A DNA stretch of 5,222 nucleotides from Candidatus Omnitrophota bacterium (GCA_018061225.1 JAGOUK010000109.1:1-5222), one strand, 5' to 3'. Shown: positions 1-5,222, counted from the first letter of the stretch. Notes: a model not told the origin generated them from the sequence alone. A program made the numbers and translations.

Positions 1-667
1 TCTGCGTGGAGTTGGTTTCTTCACTGCCGCCGAAGGCATTGAAGTGACGCTTGCGGGCGATCGAATCGATTTCGTCGATGAAAATAATGCAGCCGCCGTG
101 CTCATCTGCCTGCATGCGCGCCTGCTTGAAGAGCTGGCGGATGCGCGAAGCGCCGACACCGACAAACATTTCGACAAACTCCGACGCGGACATAGAAAGA
201 AACGGCATGCCGGACTCGGTGGCAATGGCTTTGGCGAGATAGGTCTTACCGCAGCCCGGGGGGCCCAGCATCAGAATGCCGCGCAGCATCTTGCCGCCGA
301 TCGCCTTGACGCGGGCATGATCCTTGATGAGCTTCACGATTTCGATGGACTCAAGCTTGGCTTGTTCCATGCCGATAACATCAGTCCACTTGATATTGAC
401 TTCGTTGGTCTTGACCTTCTTGGTGGCGATTTTCTGAAAACCCCCGCCGTAATGAAGCCAATACAGACCCACGATGAAAAGCAGCGTCGAAACAATGGTC
501 TGAATCGGCATGATCGACAGCCACGCGATCATGTAGATGCGCTGATAGGAATCAATGCGGCTCAAGACCGCCCAGGGAAGCGCGATCGCCAAAAAGAGGA
601 AAAAGATCATGGCGATCAATTTCCACTGGCGGATCCAAAAATATTTGAGGCTCTTCTTAAGTGACAT
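1..667 (-). CDS. FtsH-like membrane AAA+ ATPase, N-terminal part (runs off the left edge)
   Basis: The 222 visible residues begin at the ATG at 667-665. Two hydrophobic segments (about residues 17-35 and 48-71) are followed by an AAA+ module with Walker A GPPGCGKT at 135-142, the FtsH-type pore loop MFVGVGASRIR at 167-177, and Walker B IIFIDE at 194-199. These match the FtsH family closely, which uses ATP to pull membrane and soluble proteins into a zinc-protease chamber on the cytoplasmic side. The zinc-protease (M41) domain would lie outside the window, so proteolytic activity is inferred only. The loop between the two membrane segments is only about 12-15 residues, whereas classical FtsH has a periplasmic domain of roughly 70 or more residues there. 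The start is supported by AGGA six bases upstream and by position 8 nt after the preceding gene's stop codon. The gene could be a diverged FtsH paralogue or a protease-less AAA protein. Confidence 0.88.
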   Translation of the reverse strand, partial: MSLKKSLKYFWIRQWKLIAMIFFLFLAIALPWAVLSRIDSYQRIYMIAWLSIMPIQTIVSTLLFIVGLYWLHYGGGFQKIATKKVKTNEVNIKWTDVIGMEQAKLESIEIVKLIKDHARVKAIGGKMLRGILMLGPPGCGKTYLAKAIATESGMPFLSMSASEFVEMFVGVGASRIRQLFKQARMQADEHGGCIIFIDEIDSIARKRHFNAFGGSEETNSTQ

Positions 668-675
668 GATTTGTC

Positions 676-987
676 CTAACTCGGATTTTGATCCGATTCA
701 AAACTCGGTTGAAGAACACGATCCAACGCACAGGCCTCGGCGAAACGCTCGGCGGCTTCATGCCGCTGTCCGCGCTCCTGGTAAAGCAGCCCGTACATAA
801 AGTTCAAATAGGCTCGGGACTTCCTTCGGTCGGCTTCGAGGATCACAAAGCCGCTTCTCGGTTCAAGCCCATGCATCCCGGAACGATGTCCCGGAATCCA
901 GCCTGATTGCAGCGCCCATGCGCCTGAAGCGCCGGCCGTGAACGCCGCCAAAGCCCAAATGACAATCGCCCGAGAAGGTTGTTTCAT
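676..987 (-). CDS. Small exported or membrane-anchored single-TPR protein
   Basis: This 103-residue protein is not a family I recognise by name. Residues 1-6 are basic, residues 7-25 form a hydrophobic signal-like segment, and A23-W-A25 could be a signal peptidase I site, so export or membrane anchoring is likely. Residues about 58-91 look like one tetratricopeptide repeat (AYLNFMYGLLYQERGQ, then EAAERFAEACALD), a helical protein-binding hairpin. The tail is short and polar. It stops 8 nt before the FtsH-like gene and is preceded by GAGGA about 10 nt before the ATG, so it is probably translated and cotranscribed with that gene. A role as adaptor or partner of the FtsH-like ATPase is inference from position alone. 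A single TPR is rarely stable alone, so it may pair with another protein or oligomerise. Confidence 0.7.
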   Translation of the reverse strand: MKQPSRAIVIWALAAFTAGASGAWALQSGWIPGHRSGMHGLEPRSGFVILEADRRKSRAYLNFMYGLLYQERGQRHEAAERFAEACALDRVLQPSFESDQNPS

Positions 988-1010
988 GATAAGAAAATCC
1001 TCGTTGGAAG

Positions 1011-1045
1011 GGTCTCGGCGTCCGCCGGAAGCAGACGCCGAGCCC
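1011..1045 (-). other. Intergenic hairpin between the COX24-like gene and the TPR gene
   Basis: CTCGGCGTC (1014-1022) and GACGCCGAG (1034-1042) form a perfect 9-bp stem around an 11-nt loop. Two further G-C pairs extend it beyond one mismatch. It starts 5 nt after the stop codon of the 31-aa gene in the direction of transcription. No T-run follows directly, so a classic intrinsic terminator is unlikely; it may stabilise or process the mRNA, or partly attenuate it. Confidence 0.45.
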
Positions 1046-1050
1046 GATCT

Positions 1051-1146
1051 TTACCGCTCTCTCTTCTTATGTCTGTCGCGTCTACGGCGCTTGCGGCGCT
1101 TGTGCACCGCCATCTTATGCCGTTTACGCTTTTTGCCGCAGGGCAT
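1051..1146 (-). CDS. AURKAIP1/COX24-domain peptide (bS22/mS38-like small ribosomal protein)
   Basis: This is a 31-residue, extremely basic peptide that begins MPCGKKRKRHKMAVHKRRKR and ends with RHKKRER. The order GKKRKRHKM, then HKRRKR, then RHKK is the signature of the AURKAIP1/COX24 domain, known from mitochondrial mS38 and from very short bacterial proteins such as actinobacterial bS22 and the Bacteroidota homologues of about the same length. These bind 16S rRNA in the small ribosomal subunit. The start is firm: AGGAGG lies 8 nt upstream of the ATG, the best Shine-Dalgarno in the window. It lies 15 nt after the hisG stop, so it is probably cotranscribed with hisG. Automated annotation often misses genes this short. 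Ribosome binding is inferred from the family. Confidence 0.88.
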   Translation of the reverse strand: MPCGKKRKRHKMAVHKRRKRRRRDRHKKRER

Positions 1147-1161
1147 CAGTGCGTCCTCCTG

Positions 1162-2064
1162 TTAATCGATGACTTTGTTCAAGGGATACTCAATGATCCC
1201 CTGAGCCCCGGCCTCTTTCAGCCGGGGAATAAGATGCTTAACAACGGATTCGTCGAGGATCGTGTCCGCGACGAGCCAACCCTTGTCCGAGAGATGCGAA
1301 ATAGTCGGTTTTTTAAGCGCCGGTAGGATACCGAGCACTTTTTTCAAATTTTTCTGCGCGACATTCATCTTGAGTCCAACCTTGCCTTCCGCTCCGATGG
1401 CACCAAGAAAGAGCATCGCCATTCCTTCGATCTTGCGGCGCTTGACAGGGTCTTTCCACGCGGCCTTATTAGCGATGAACTTCGTTGTGGAATAGCAAAG
1501 CGTCTCGACGATGCGGAGGTTGTTGGCCTTGAGGCTGGATCCCGTCTCGGTGATATCCACGATGGCATCGACGAGGCCGTAACCCACCTTGACTTCGGTT
1601 GCTCCCCAGCTAAATTCCACATCAACGGGAATGCGGCGTTCCTTGAAGAACTGCTCCGTAAAACCCTTGAGCTCTGTCGCGATCCGCTTGCCCTTCAAGT
1701 CCTCGGGCTTATGAATATTGGACTGATTCGGCACCGCCAGCACCCAGCGCACGCGGTTACGGCCTGTTTTGGCGTACATCAGTTCCGCGACGCGGACGAC
1801 ATCCGAATGATTTTCGAGTATCCAGTCTTCGCCTGTGATGCCGCAATCCAAGGCGCCCTGCTCTACGTAGCGGGACATCTCCTGGGCGCGGATCAAAACG
1901 GGGTCAAGCTCGGCGTCGTCTATATAAGGGAAGTAAGACCGGGATGAAACGGAAACCTGAAACCCGGCTTTTTGGAGCATCTTAAAAGTGGAATCCTGCA
2001 GACTCCCTTTGGGAAGTCCAAATTTTAACTTGAGATTGGATGCGGCAGAACTTTTAATAGCCAT
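1162..2064 (-). CDS. hisG: ATP phosphoribosyltransferase, long form
   Basis: This 300-residue cytoplasmic enzyme catalyses the first step of histidine biosynthesis, joining ATP and PRPP to give phosphoribosyl-ATP. The catalytic region spans about residues 11-215 and includes GLPKG at 16-20, CGITGEDW at 74-81 and the PRPP-binding signature DAIVDITETGSS at 166-177. Residues about 218-295 form the HisG C-terminal regulatory domain (KKPTISHLS near 251-259, then GAQGIIEYPLNKVI). That domain marks the long, homohexameric form, which needs no HisZ and is usually feedback-inhibited by histidine. The length fits the long-form family. About ten residues precede the usual start of the fold; the chosen ATG has AAGG seven bases upstream and no better in-frame start is close. 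No other his gene is in the window, so hisG is separated from, or at the far end of, the rest of the pathway. No histidine-rich leader peptide was found upstream. Confidence 0.97.
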   Translation of the reverse strand: MAIKSSAASNLKLKFGLPKGSLQDSTFKMLQKAGFQVSVSSRSYFPYIDDAELDPVLIRAQEMSRYVEQGALDCGITGEDWILENHSDVVRVAELMYAKTGRNRVRWVLAVPNQSNIHKPEDLKGKRIATELKGFTEQFFKERRIPVDVEFSWGATEVKVGYGLVDAIVDITETGSSLKANNLRIVETLCYSTTKFIANKAAWKDPVKRRKIEGMAMLFLGAIGAEGKVGLKMNVAQKNLKKVLGILPALKKPTISHLSDKGWLVADTILDESVVKHLIPRLKEAGAQGIIEYPLNKVID

Positions 2065-2159
2065 CTAATTGCCTTGTCTTCAAAAAAATAAAAGGTTTAA
2101 CGAATCAGCTCGCTCTTAATCACCCGGCATAACGAACACCAACAATATTTCATAACTCA

Positions 2160-2188
2160 TTTAAAATGAACAAGTTAGGAAAGTGCAA
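2160..2188 (-). promoter_or_regulatory. Candidate hisG operon promoter (weak)
   Basis: On the minus strand, TTGCAC (2188-2183) and TTTAAA (2165-2160) are separated by 17 bp. They match the sigma-70 -35 box at 3 of 6 positions and the -10 box at 4 of 6. The transcript would carry a leader of about 90 nt before the hisG ATG, including a T-rich run near 2083-2095. The surrounding DNA is AT-rich and other poor matches exist, so this is the best guess only. Confidence 0.25.
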
Positions 2189-2240
2189 CGGGGTTCACTG
2201 AGGGCGACTTTCGATGCGGAGTATACCATGCGTCCACGGT

Positions 2241-2253
2241 CACGTCAAACGTG
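2241..2253. promoter_or_regulatory. Possible operator: CACGT-3 nt-ACGTG inverted repeat
   Basis: CACGT (2241-2245) and ACGTG (2249-2253) form a perfect dyad with a 3-nt spacer. It is centred about 66 bp upstream of the predicted start of transcription of the rightward gene, where activators often bind. The half-sites are short, so chance is a real alternative and no regulator can be named. Confidence 0.25.
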
Positions 2254-2278
2254 TTAAGACTTGTTGTGACCTGCTAAA

Positions 2279-2306
2279 GTGACAATTTCAGACCATGTGA
2301 TATAAT
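2279..2306 (+). promoter_or_regulatory. Strong sigma-70-type promoter of the PpiD-like gene, leaderless arrangement
   Basis: GTGACA (2279-2284, 5 of 6 to TTGACA) and TATAAT (2301-2306, perfect) are 16 bp apart. Transcription should begin near 2312-2315. The ATG of the downstream gene is at 2315, so the 5' leader would be 0-3 nt and there is no room for a Shine-Dalgarno sequence. The -10 box also contains a TAA (2303-2305) in frame with that gene, which rules out any start further upstream. Confidence 0.8.
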
Positions 2307-2314
2307 GCGCGACT

Positions 2315-3721
2315 ATGTTAGCACTTCTTCGCCACAAGACCATTCAGCGCTGGTTATTCATCGCCCTCTGCGTCCTCATCATCCCGGGCTTTGTGTTCAT
2401 GAGCACGGCCTCTGACTCCGGGATGAGCGGCAATGCCGGCAAGATCGGCGGCCGCAAGATCAAGGTTCAGGAATTCATCCGCAATTACGAGGCCATGCGC
2501 CGCGAACTCGAAGTGTTTAGCGGGGCGGATCTCTCCCGCATGGGCAACTCGGTCGACCTGGAGGCCCTCACCTGGCAGCGCATCCTCTTGGTGGACGCTG
2601 CTAAAGAGGCCGGCATCAAAGTAACCGATGCGGACGTGATCGCGTGGATACAGGAGCAAAAGGTGTTCGCCGAGGACGGTAAGTTTTCGCAGGAACGTTA
2701 CAACATGATCATTGAGCGTTATCTCAAGATCGACGTGAAGCGGTTTGAGGAAGAATGCCGCGAATACCTTTCGCTTCAGCGCTACCGCGATCAGGTCCGC
2801 GGAACCTACTCGCCCGGCGCGGCTGACCTGCAAACCCGTTTTGAGCAGCTTTATGGCCCCCGAGAACTGGCCTATGTCGTTTTCACCAAAGAGAGTGTGA
2901 CGCCTCCGGCTGCAGCGACCGAAGAAGATCTTCAGTCCATGTACAGCCGCCTCTCCGGCAGGCTGTTCGCGCAGGAAGCTGTTTCGCTCAAGTATATTTC
3001 CTTGCCGGCCGGTTCCGCGGACCCTTTAGAAGCCGAAGAGAACGGGCTTTGGGAATCCGCCTCCGTGCGTACACCGCTCCTATCACGTGAAGAACCCATC
3101 ACCGGAATCGGTTCGGCGCCCGAACTCATGGCAGCCGCTTTTGACATTAAGAACGCGGGCGAAAAAACGGCTTGGATGGAACATGACGGCAAGCGATACC
3201 GCTTTGAGCTGGTCGAGCACAAGCCTCAGACCCCCATGACGTATGAAGACGCAAAAAAAGTACTGGCAGAATTAGTCGGTCAGGAAAAAACCTTCCGCGC
3301 CGTGATCGAAAAAGCCTCCGAGTTCTCCGACGCGGTAGAAAAATCCGGCTGGGCGTCCGCGGTTGCCGCCCAAAAGCTCGCGCCGTTGACGCTTGCGTCC
3401 TACACTCCCGGCGACTACATCGAAAAGGTTGGCAAGCTTCCCCGCGTGAGCGAAGCGCTTGCCGGCCTTGAGGTTGGCAAGACTTCCGGGCCGCTGCCCA
3501 CTTCCAATGGCCTCGTCATCTTTAACGTGGTGTCACAGGCCAAGCCGGACGCGGCGCTCTTTGAATCCAAGCGTGACGAGATTGAGCGGAACCTGAAGCT
3601 CAAGCACGAGATGGAAGTCTTCGGCAAAGCCTACCAAGCCCTGCAAACCCGCCTCACCGTCGACACCAAGACCATGTCCAAGCTCTTCCCGGCCCCGACC
3701 GACTCCCCGACCTCCAACTAA
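2315..3721 (+). CDS. Membrane-anchored SurA/PpiD-like periplasmic chaperone
   Basis: This 468-residue protein has a short basic N-terminus (RHKTIQR), one membrane segment at about 13-29 and a long extracytoplasmic part, the layout of PpiD. Residues about 40-165 match the SurA/PpiD N-terminal chaperone domain: GGRKIKVQEF near 45-54, VTDADVIAWI at 103-112, and DGKFSQERYN at 121-130, followed by a helical stretch ending in LQRYRDQV. Family members bind unfolded outer-membrane and secreted proteins leaving the Sec translocon. No clear catalytic parvulin domain is seen, and the protein is shorter than E. coli PpiD (about 620 residues). Two C-terminal segments (about 268-304 and 376-409) resemble the second half of parvulin modules, so chaperone rather than isomerase activity is inferred. 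The start at 2315 is forced by an in-frame stop just upstream and by the anchor, though no Shine-Dalgarno is present. It appears monocistronic. ppiD is the nearest named gene, but I withhold the symbol. Confidence 0.88.
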   Translation: MLALLRHKTIQRWLFIALCVLIIPGFVFMSTASDSGMSGNAGKIGGRKIKVQEFIRNYEAMRRELEVFSGADLSRMGNSVDLEALTWQRILLVDAAKEAGIKVTDADVIAWIQEQKVFAEDGKFSQERYNMIIERYLKIDVKRFEEECREYLSLQRYRDQVRGTYSPGAADLQTRFEQLYGPRELAYVVFTKESVTPPAAATEEDLQSMYSRLSGRLFAQEAVSLKYISLPAGSADPLEAEENGLWESASVRTPLLSREEPITGIGSAPELMAAAFDIKNAGEKTAWMEHDGKRYRFELVEHKPQTPMTYEDAKKVLAELVGQEKTFRAVIEKASEFSDAVEKSGWASAVAAQKLAPLTLASYTPGDYIEKVGKLPRVSEALAGLEVGKTSGPLPTSNGLVIFNVVSQAKPDAALFESKRDEIERNLKLKHEMEVFGKAYQALQTRLTVDTKTMSKLFPAPTDSPTSN

Positions 3722-3780
3722 TCCCGACCCATATTCCCTAATCGAAAGCTGGCGTACCTGGTGCTGCCGAGAGGCAATCC

Positions 3781-3906
3781 ATGTCCGGCCAATTGAATTC
3801 CAAGCCGTTCAATTGGAGTCTCAAATTTAATCGAGGGTATGACAAAAATATCAGGTCGGACGCTGAGTCGCTTGTCACTAAGCGGCGAAAAGTCCTGCTC
3901 AGTTAG
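3781..3906 (+). CDS. Doubtful small ORF, 41 residues
   Basis: This ORF starts MSGQLNSKPFNWSLKFNRGY and ends KRRKVLLS at TAG; I recognise no family. In its favour, GAGAGG lies six bases before the ATG, well placed as a ribosome binding site, and it fills the gap 59 nt after the PpiD-like gene. The peptide is basic and hydrophilic with no membrane segment. Against it, an inverted repeat (3789-3816) lies inside it, the codons are more AT-rich and mixed than in neighbouring genes, and ORFs this short arise by chance. It may be a gene remnant or a non-coding 3' region. Confidence 0.25.
   Translation: MSGQLNSKPFNWSLKFNRGYDKNIRSDAESLVTKRRKVLLS
3789..3816. repeat. Perfect 9-bp inverted repeat, possible weak terminator
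   Basis: CCAATTGAA (3789-3797) and TTCAATTGG (3808-3816) pair perfectly around a 10-nt loop, about 68 nt after the PpiD-like stop codon. The stem is AT-rich and no T-run follows, so termination would be weak or Rho-assisted. It could instead be a protein-binding dyad. Confidence 0.4.
3863..3902. other. Nested inverted repeats
   Basis: CTGAG (3863-3867) and CTCAG (3898-3902) enclose a smaller hairpin, CGCTT (3869-3873) with AAGCG (3880-3884). Such short nested stems could form an RNA fold or be chance; no known RNA family was recognised. Confidence 0.2.
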
Positions 3907-3926
3907 ATGGGGGTGCGGGTTGGGGT

Positions 3927-3988
3927 GTCGGCGGAGTGAGGCGGCTCCGCCCGCAGCGGACCCGCCTCACTCCGCGGGTCGCGCCGAC
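3927..3988. terminator. Long GC-rich hairpin between convergent genes
   Basis: GCGGAGTGAGGCGG (3931-3944) pairs perfectly with CCGCCTCACTCCGC (3962-3975). After one C-C mismatch the stem continues with TCCGC (3946-3950) and GCGGA (3956-3960) around a 5-nt loop. GTCG (3927-3930) and CGAC (3985-3988) can close the base across a bulge. It directly abuts the nrdR stop codon and lies downstream of the PpiD-like gene, so it may end transcription from both sides. It lacks a T-run on either strand, so a classic intrinsic terminator is not shown; a dispersed palindromic repeat is the main alternative. Confidence 0.5.
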
Positions 3989-4444
3989 CTACTTCTTGTT
4001 GAGCAGGTCTTTGAGTTCGCCCATGAATTGGTTGATGTCCTTGAAGGAGCGATAAACCGACGCGAACCGCACATACGCGACTTCGTCGAGCTTGTGGATT
4101 TTCTCCATGACCATCTCGCCCACCGCCTGCACGGGGATTTCTTTGTCGTATTTTTTCTGCAGCTCACGCTCAACACGGTCCACGGTGTCCTCAACCTGCT
4201 GCAAGCTCACGGGGCGCTTTTCGCAGGCCTTGAGGATGCCGGAGATGACTTTGTTGCGATCAAACGACTCGCGGCGGCCGTCGCGCTTGACGACCATCAT
4301 GGAGATCTCTTCGATCGACTCATAAGTCGTGAAGCGGCGGACACACTTGAGACATTCCCGGCGGCGGCGCACAGACCGGTTCTCATTCGCCGCGCGAGAA
4401 TCAATCACGCGATCCTGAAGGTGTCCGCAATAGGGGCAGCGCAT
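3989..4444 (-). CDS. nrdR: Transcriptional repressor NrdR
   Basis: This 151-residue cytoplasmic regulator senses the ATP/dATP balance and represses ribonucleotide reductase genes by binding tandem NrdR boxes. The N-terminal zinc ribbon has all four cysteines, C3 and C6 in MRCPYCG and C31 and C34 in ECLKC. The linker RRRREC is family-typical. An ATP-cone domain follows from about residue 49 to 139, starting VVKRDGRRESFDRNKV and ending in the FASVYRSF stretch. Length and motifs are standard for the family. It starts 2 nt after the glyA stop codon and probably depends on translational coupling, because the nearest Shine-Dalgarno-like sequence (AGAGG, inside glyA) is rather far upstream. No ribonucleotide reductase gene or NrdR box was noticed in the window, so its targets lie elsewhere. 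Confidence 0.97.
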   Translation of the reverse strand: MRCPYCGHLQDRVIDSRAANENRSVRRRRECLKCVRRFTTYESIEEISMMVVKRDGRRESFDRNKVISGILKACEKRPVSLQQVEDTVDRVERELQKKYDKEIPVQAVGEMVMEKIHKLDEVAYVRFASVYRSFKDINQFMGELKDLLNKK

Positions 4445-4446
4445 GA

Positions 4447-5222
4447 TTAAGCCAAGACCTCTTGGCGCAGCTCGGGGTAAAGCGGGAAGCGGTCCACCAG
4501 CTGACCGACCCCGGTCTTAACCCGCTCCGTGACGGCGGCGTCACCGGGCGCGCCGAGCACATCGGCGATGAATCCGGCGATCTGTTTCATCTCTTCCTGC
4601 TTCATCCCGCGCGTGGTCACGGCGGGCGTTCCCAGGCGGATACCCGAGGTCACGAAGGGCGAGGCCTTATCAAAAGGGATCGCGTTCTTGTTGACGGTGA
4701 TGCGCGCGTGATCCAAAGCGGCTGAAGCATCCTTGCCGGTTGTCCCCTTCACGGTGACGTCCACGAGCATCAGATGATTGTCCGTTCCGCCGCTCACGAT
4801 GCGGAAGCCGTGCGACTTCATGGCTTCGGCCAATGTCTTGGCGTTCTCGACCACTTGCCGCTGATACTTGCGGAAGTCCTCGGTCATCGCCTCCTTGAGC
4901 GCGATGGCCTTGGCCGCGATGATGTGCATCAAAGGTCCGCCTTGTCCGCCCGGAAACACTTCGGAGTCAACCGCCTTAGCGTGTTCCTTCTTACACAGAA
5001 TGAGGCCCGCGCGCGGTCCGCGCAGCGTCTTATGGGTCGTCGTTGTCACGATATCGGCAAACGGCACCGGGCTCGGATGAACGCCCGCCGCAACGAGACC
5101 CGCGATATGAGCCATGTCGACCATGAGCTTGGCGCCGACCTGGTCGGCGATCTGACGGAATCTCGCAAAATCGATGATGCGCGGGTAGGCAGACGCACCC
5201 ACGAGTATCATTTTGGGTTTAT
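4447..5222 (-). CDS. glyA: Serine hydroxymethyltransferase, C-terminal part (runs off the right edge)
   Basis: The visible 257 residues are about the last 60 percent of this PLP enzyme (usually about 415-420 residues), which converts serine and tetrahydrofolate to glycine and 5,10-methylene-tetrahydrofolate in the cytoplasm. The fragment begins KPKMILVGASAYPR, a conserved internal segment, so the ATG at 5211-5209 is not the real start. Downstream are VDMAHIAGLVA, which holds the PLP-contacting Asp and His, and TTTTHKTLRGPRAG, where the Lys at 5031-5029 forms the Schiff base with PLP. VFPGGQGGPLMH and the substrate-carboxylate-binding SGIRLGTPA follow. All expected active-site residues in this part are intact. 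It lies directly upstream of nrdR with a 2-nt gap, forming a glyA-nrdR unit that links one-carbon supply for thymidylate and purines to control of deoxynucleotide synthesis. Confidence 0.97.
   Translation of the reverse strand, partial: KPKMILVGASAYPRIIDFARFRQIADQVGAKLMVDMAHIAGLVAAGVHPSPVPFADIVTTTTHKTLRGPRAGLILCKKEHAKAVDSEVFPGGQGGPLMHIIAAKAIALKEAMTEDFRKYQRQVVENAKTLAEAMKSHGFRIVSGGTDNHLMLVDVTVKGTTGKDASAALDHARITVNKNAIPFDKASPFVTSGIRLGTPAVTTRGMKQEEMKQIAGFIADVLGAPGDAAVTERVKTGVGQLVDRFPLYPELRQEVLA

Noticed and set aside
44..664. Long 206-codon rightward open frame
   Set aside because: It is antisense to the FtsH-like gene, whose minus-strand frame has clear Walker and pore motifs; the rightward product has no recognisable domain.
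979..1326. 115-codon rightward open frame over the COX24-like gene and the hisG end
   Set aside because: It overlaps the well-supported minus-strand genes and has low-complexity Leu/Arg content from the antisense of Lys/Arg codons.
2065..2160. Histidine attenuator with a His-rich leader peptide before hisG
   Set aside because: The only short frame seen in the leader encodes no run of histidines, and no strong hairpin precedes the T-rich run.
2354..2833. 159-codon leftward open frame inside the PpiD-like gene
   Set aside because: It is antisense to the conserved SurA/PpiD N-terminal domain; a shadow frame from codon bias.
3908..3934. G-quadruplex in the G-rich stretch left of the palindrome
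   Set aside because: Only three runs of three or more G are present; a fourth has just two, so a stable three-tetrad structure is not supported.
3722..3988. Integron attC site or IS remnant in the convergent gap
   Set aside because: The inverted repeats are short and unrelated to each other; no transposase motif, target-site duplication or attC core sequence was seen.
3839..4450. 203-codon rightward open frame spanning the hairpin and nrdR
   Set aside because: It mirrors nrdR on the other strand and includes the palindrome in its reading frame; the minus-strand NrdR motifs are decisive.
4447..5211. A complete glyA starting at the ATG at 5211
   Set aside because: The three codons upstream (K-P-K) continue a conserved internal segment of serine hydroxymethyltransferase, so the gene extends beyond the window.

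Overview
The window is about 5.2 kb of moderately GC-rich bacterial chromosome. It carries five readable protein genes, two of them cut by the window edges (an FtsH-like gene at the left, glyA at the right), plus a 31-codon basic protein gene and one doubtful 41-codon ORF. Long-form hisG, glyA-nrdR, a membrane-anchored SurA/PpiD-type protein and a COX24-domain peptide together suggest a diderm (Gram-negative-type) bacterium. Omnitrophota or a related candidate lineage is my guess from gene content; nothing in the sequence proves it. No phage, IS, CRISPR, rRNA or tRNA sequence was recognised.

Left block (1-2064, all on the minus strand, read right to left): hisG, then a 31-aa AURKAIP1/COX24-domain (bS22/mS38-like) peptide 15 nt later, then a signal-peptide-bearing single-TPR protein after a 62-63 nt gap with a hairpin, then an FtsH-like membrane AAA ATPase 8 nt later that runs off the left edge. 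The spacing suggests one transcription unit mixing histidine biosynthesis, a ribosome-associated peptide and membrane proteostasis.

Centre (2065-2314): a 250-bp divergent intergenic region. It holds a near-consensus sigma-70 promoter (GTGACA, 16 bp, TATAAT) whose -10 box ends only 8 nt before the ATG of the rightward gene, so that gene is probably translated from a leaderless mRNA. The rightward gene (2315-3721) encodes a membrane-anchored SurA/PpiD-like periplasmic chaperone with no recognisable catalytic parvulin domain.

Right block (3722-5222): a 267-bp convergent intergenic region with two inverted repeats, one a long GC-rich hairpin touching the nrdR stop codon. It is followed by nrdR and glyA on the minus strand. 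glyA is upstream and ends 2 nt before the nrdR start, so the two are almost certainly cotranscribed; they encode serine hydroxymethyltransferase (one-carbon units for nucleotide synthesis) and the repressor of ribonucleotide reductase genes.

Most of the window is ordinary housekeeping sequence. The points most worth a second look are the hidden 31-aa ribosomal-type peptide, the leaderless promoter architecture, the FtsH-like protein without an extracytoplasmic domain, and the parvulin-less PpiD-like protein.
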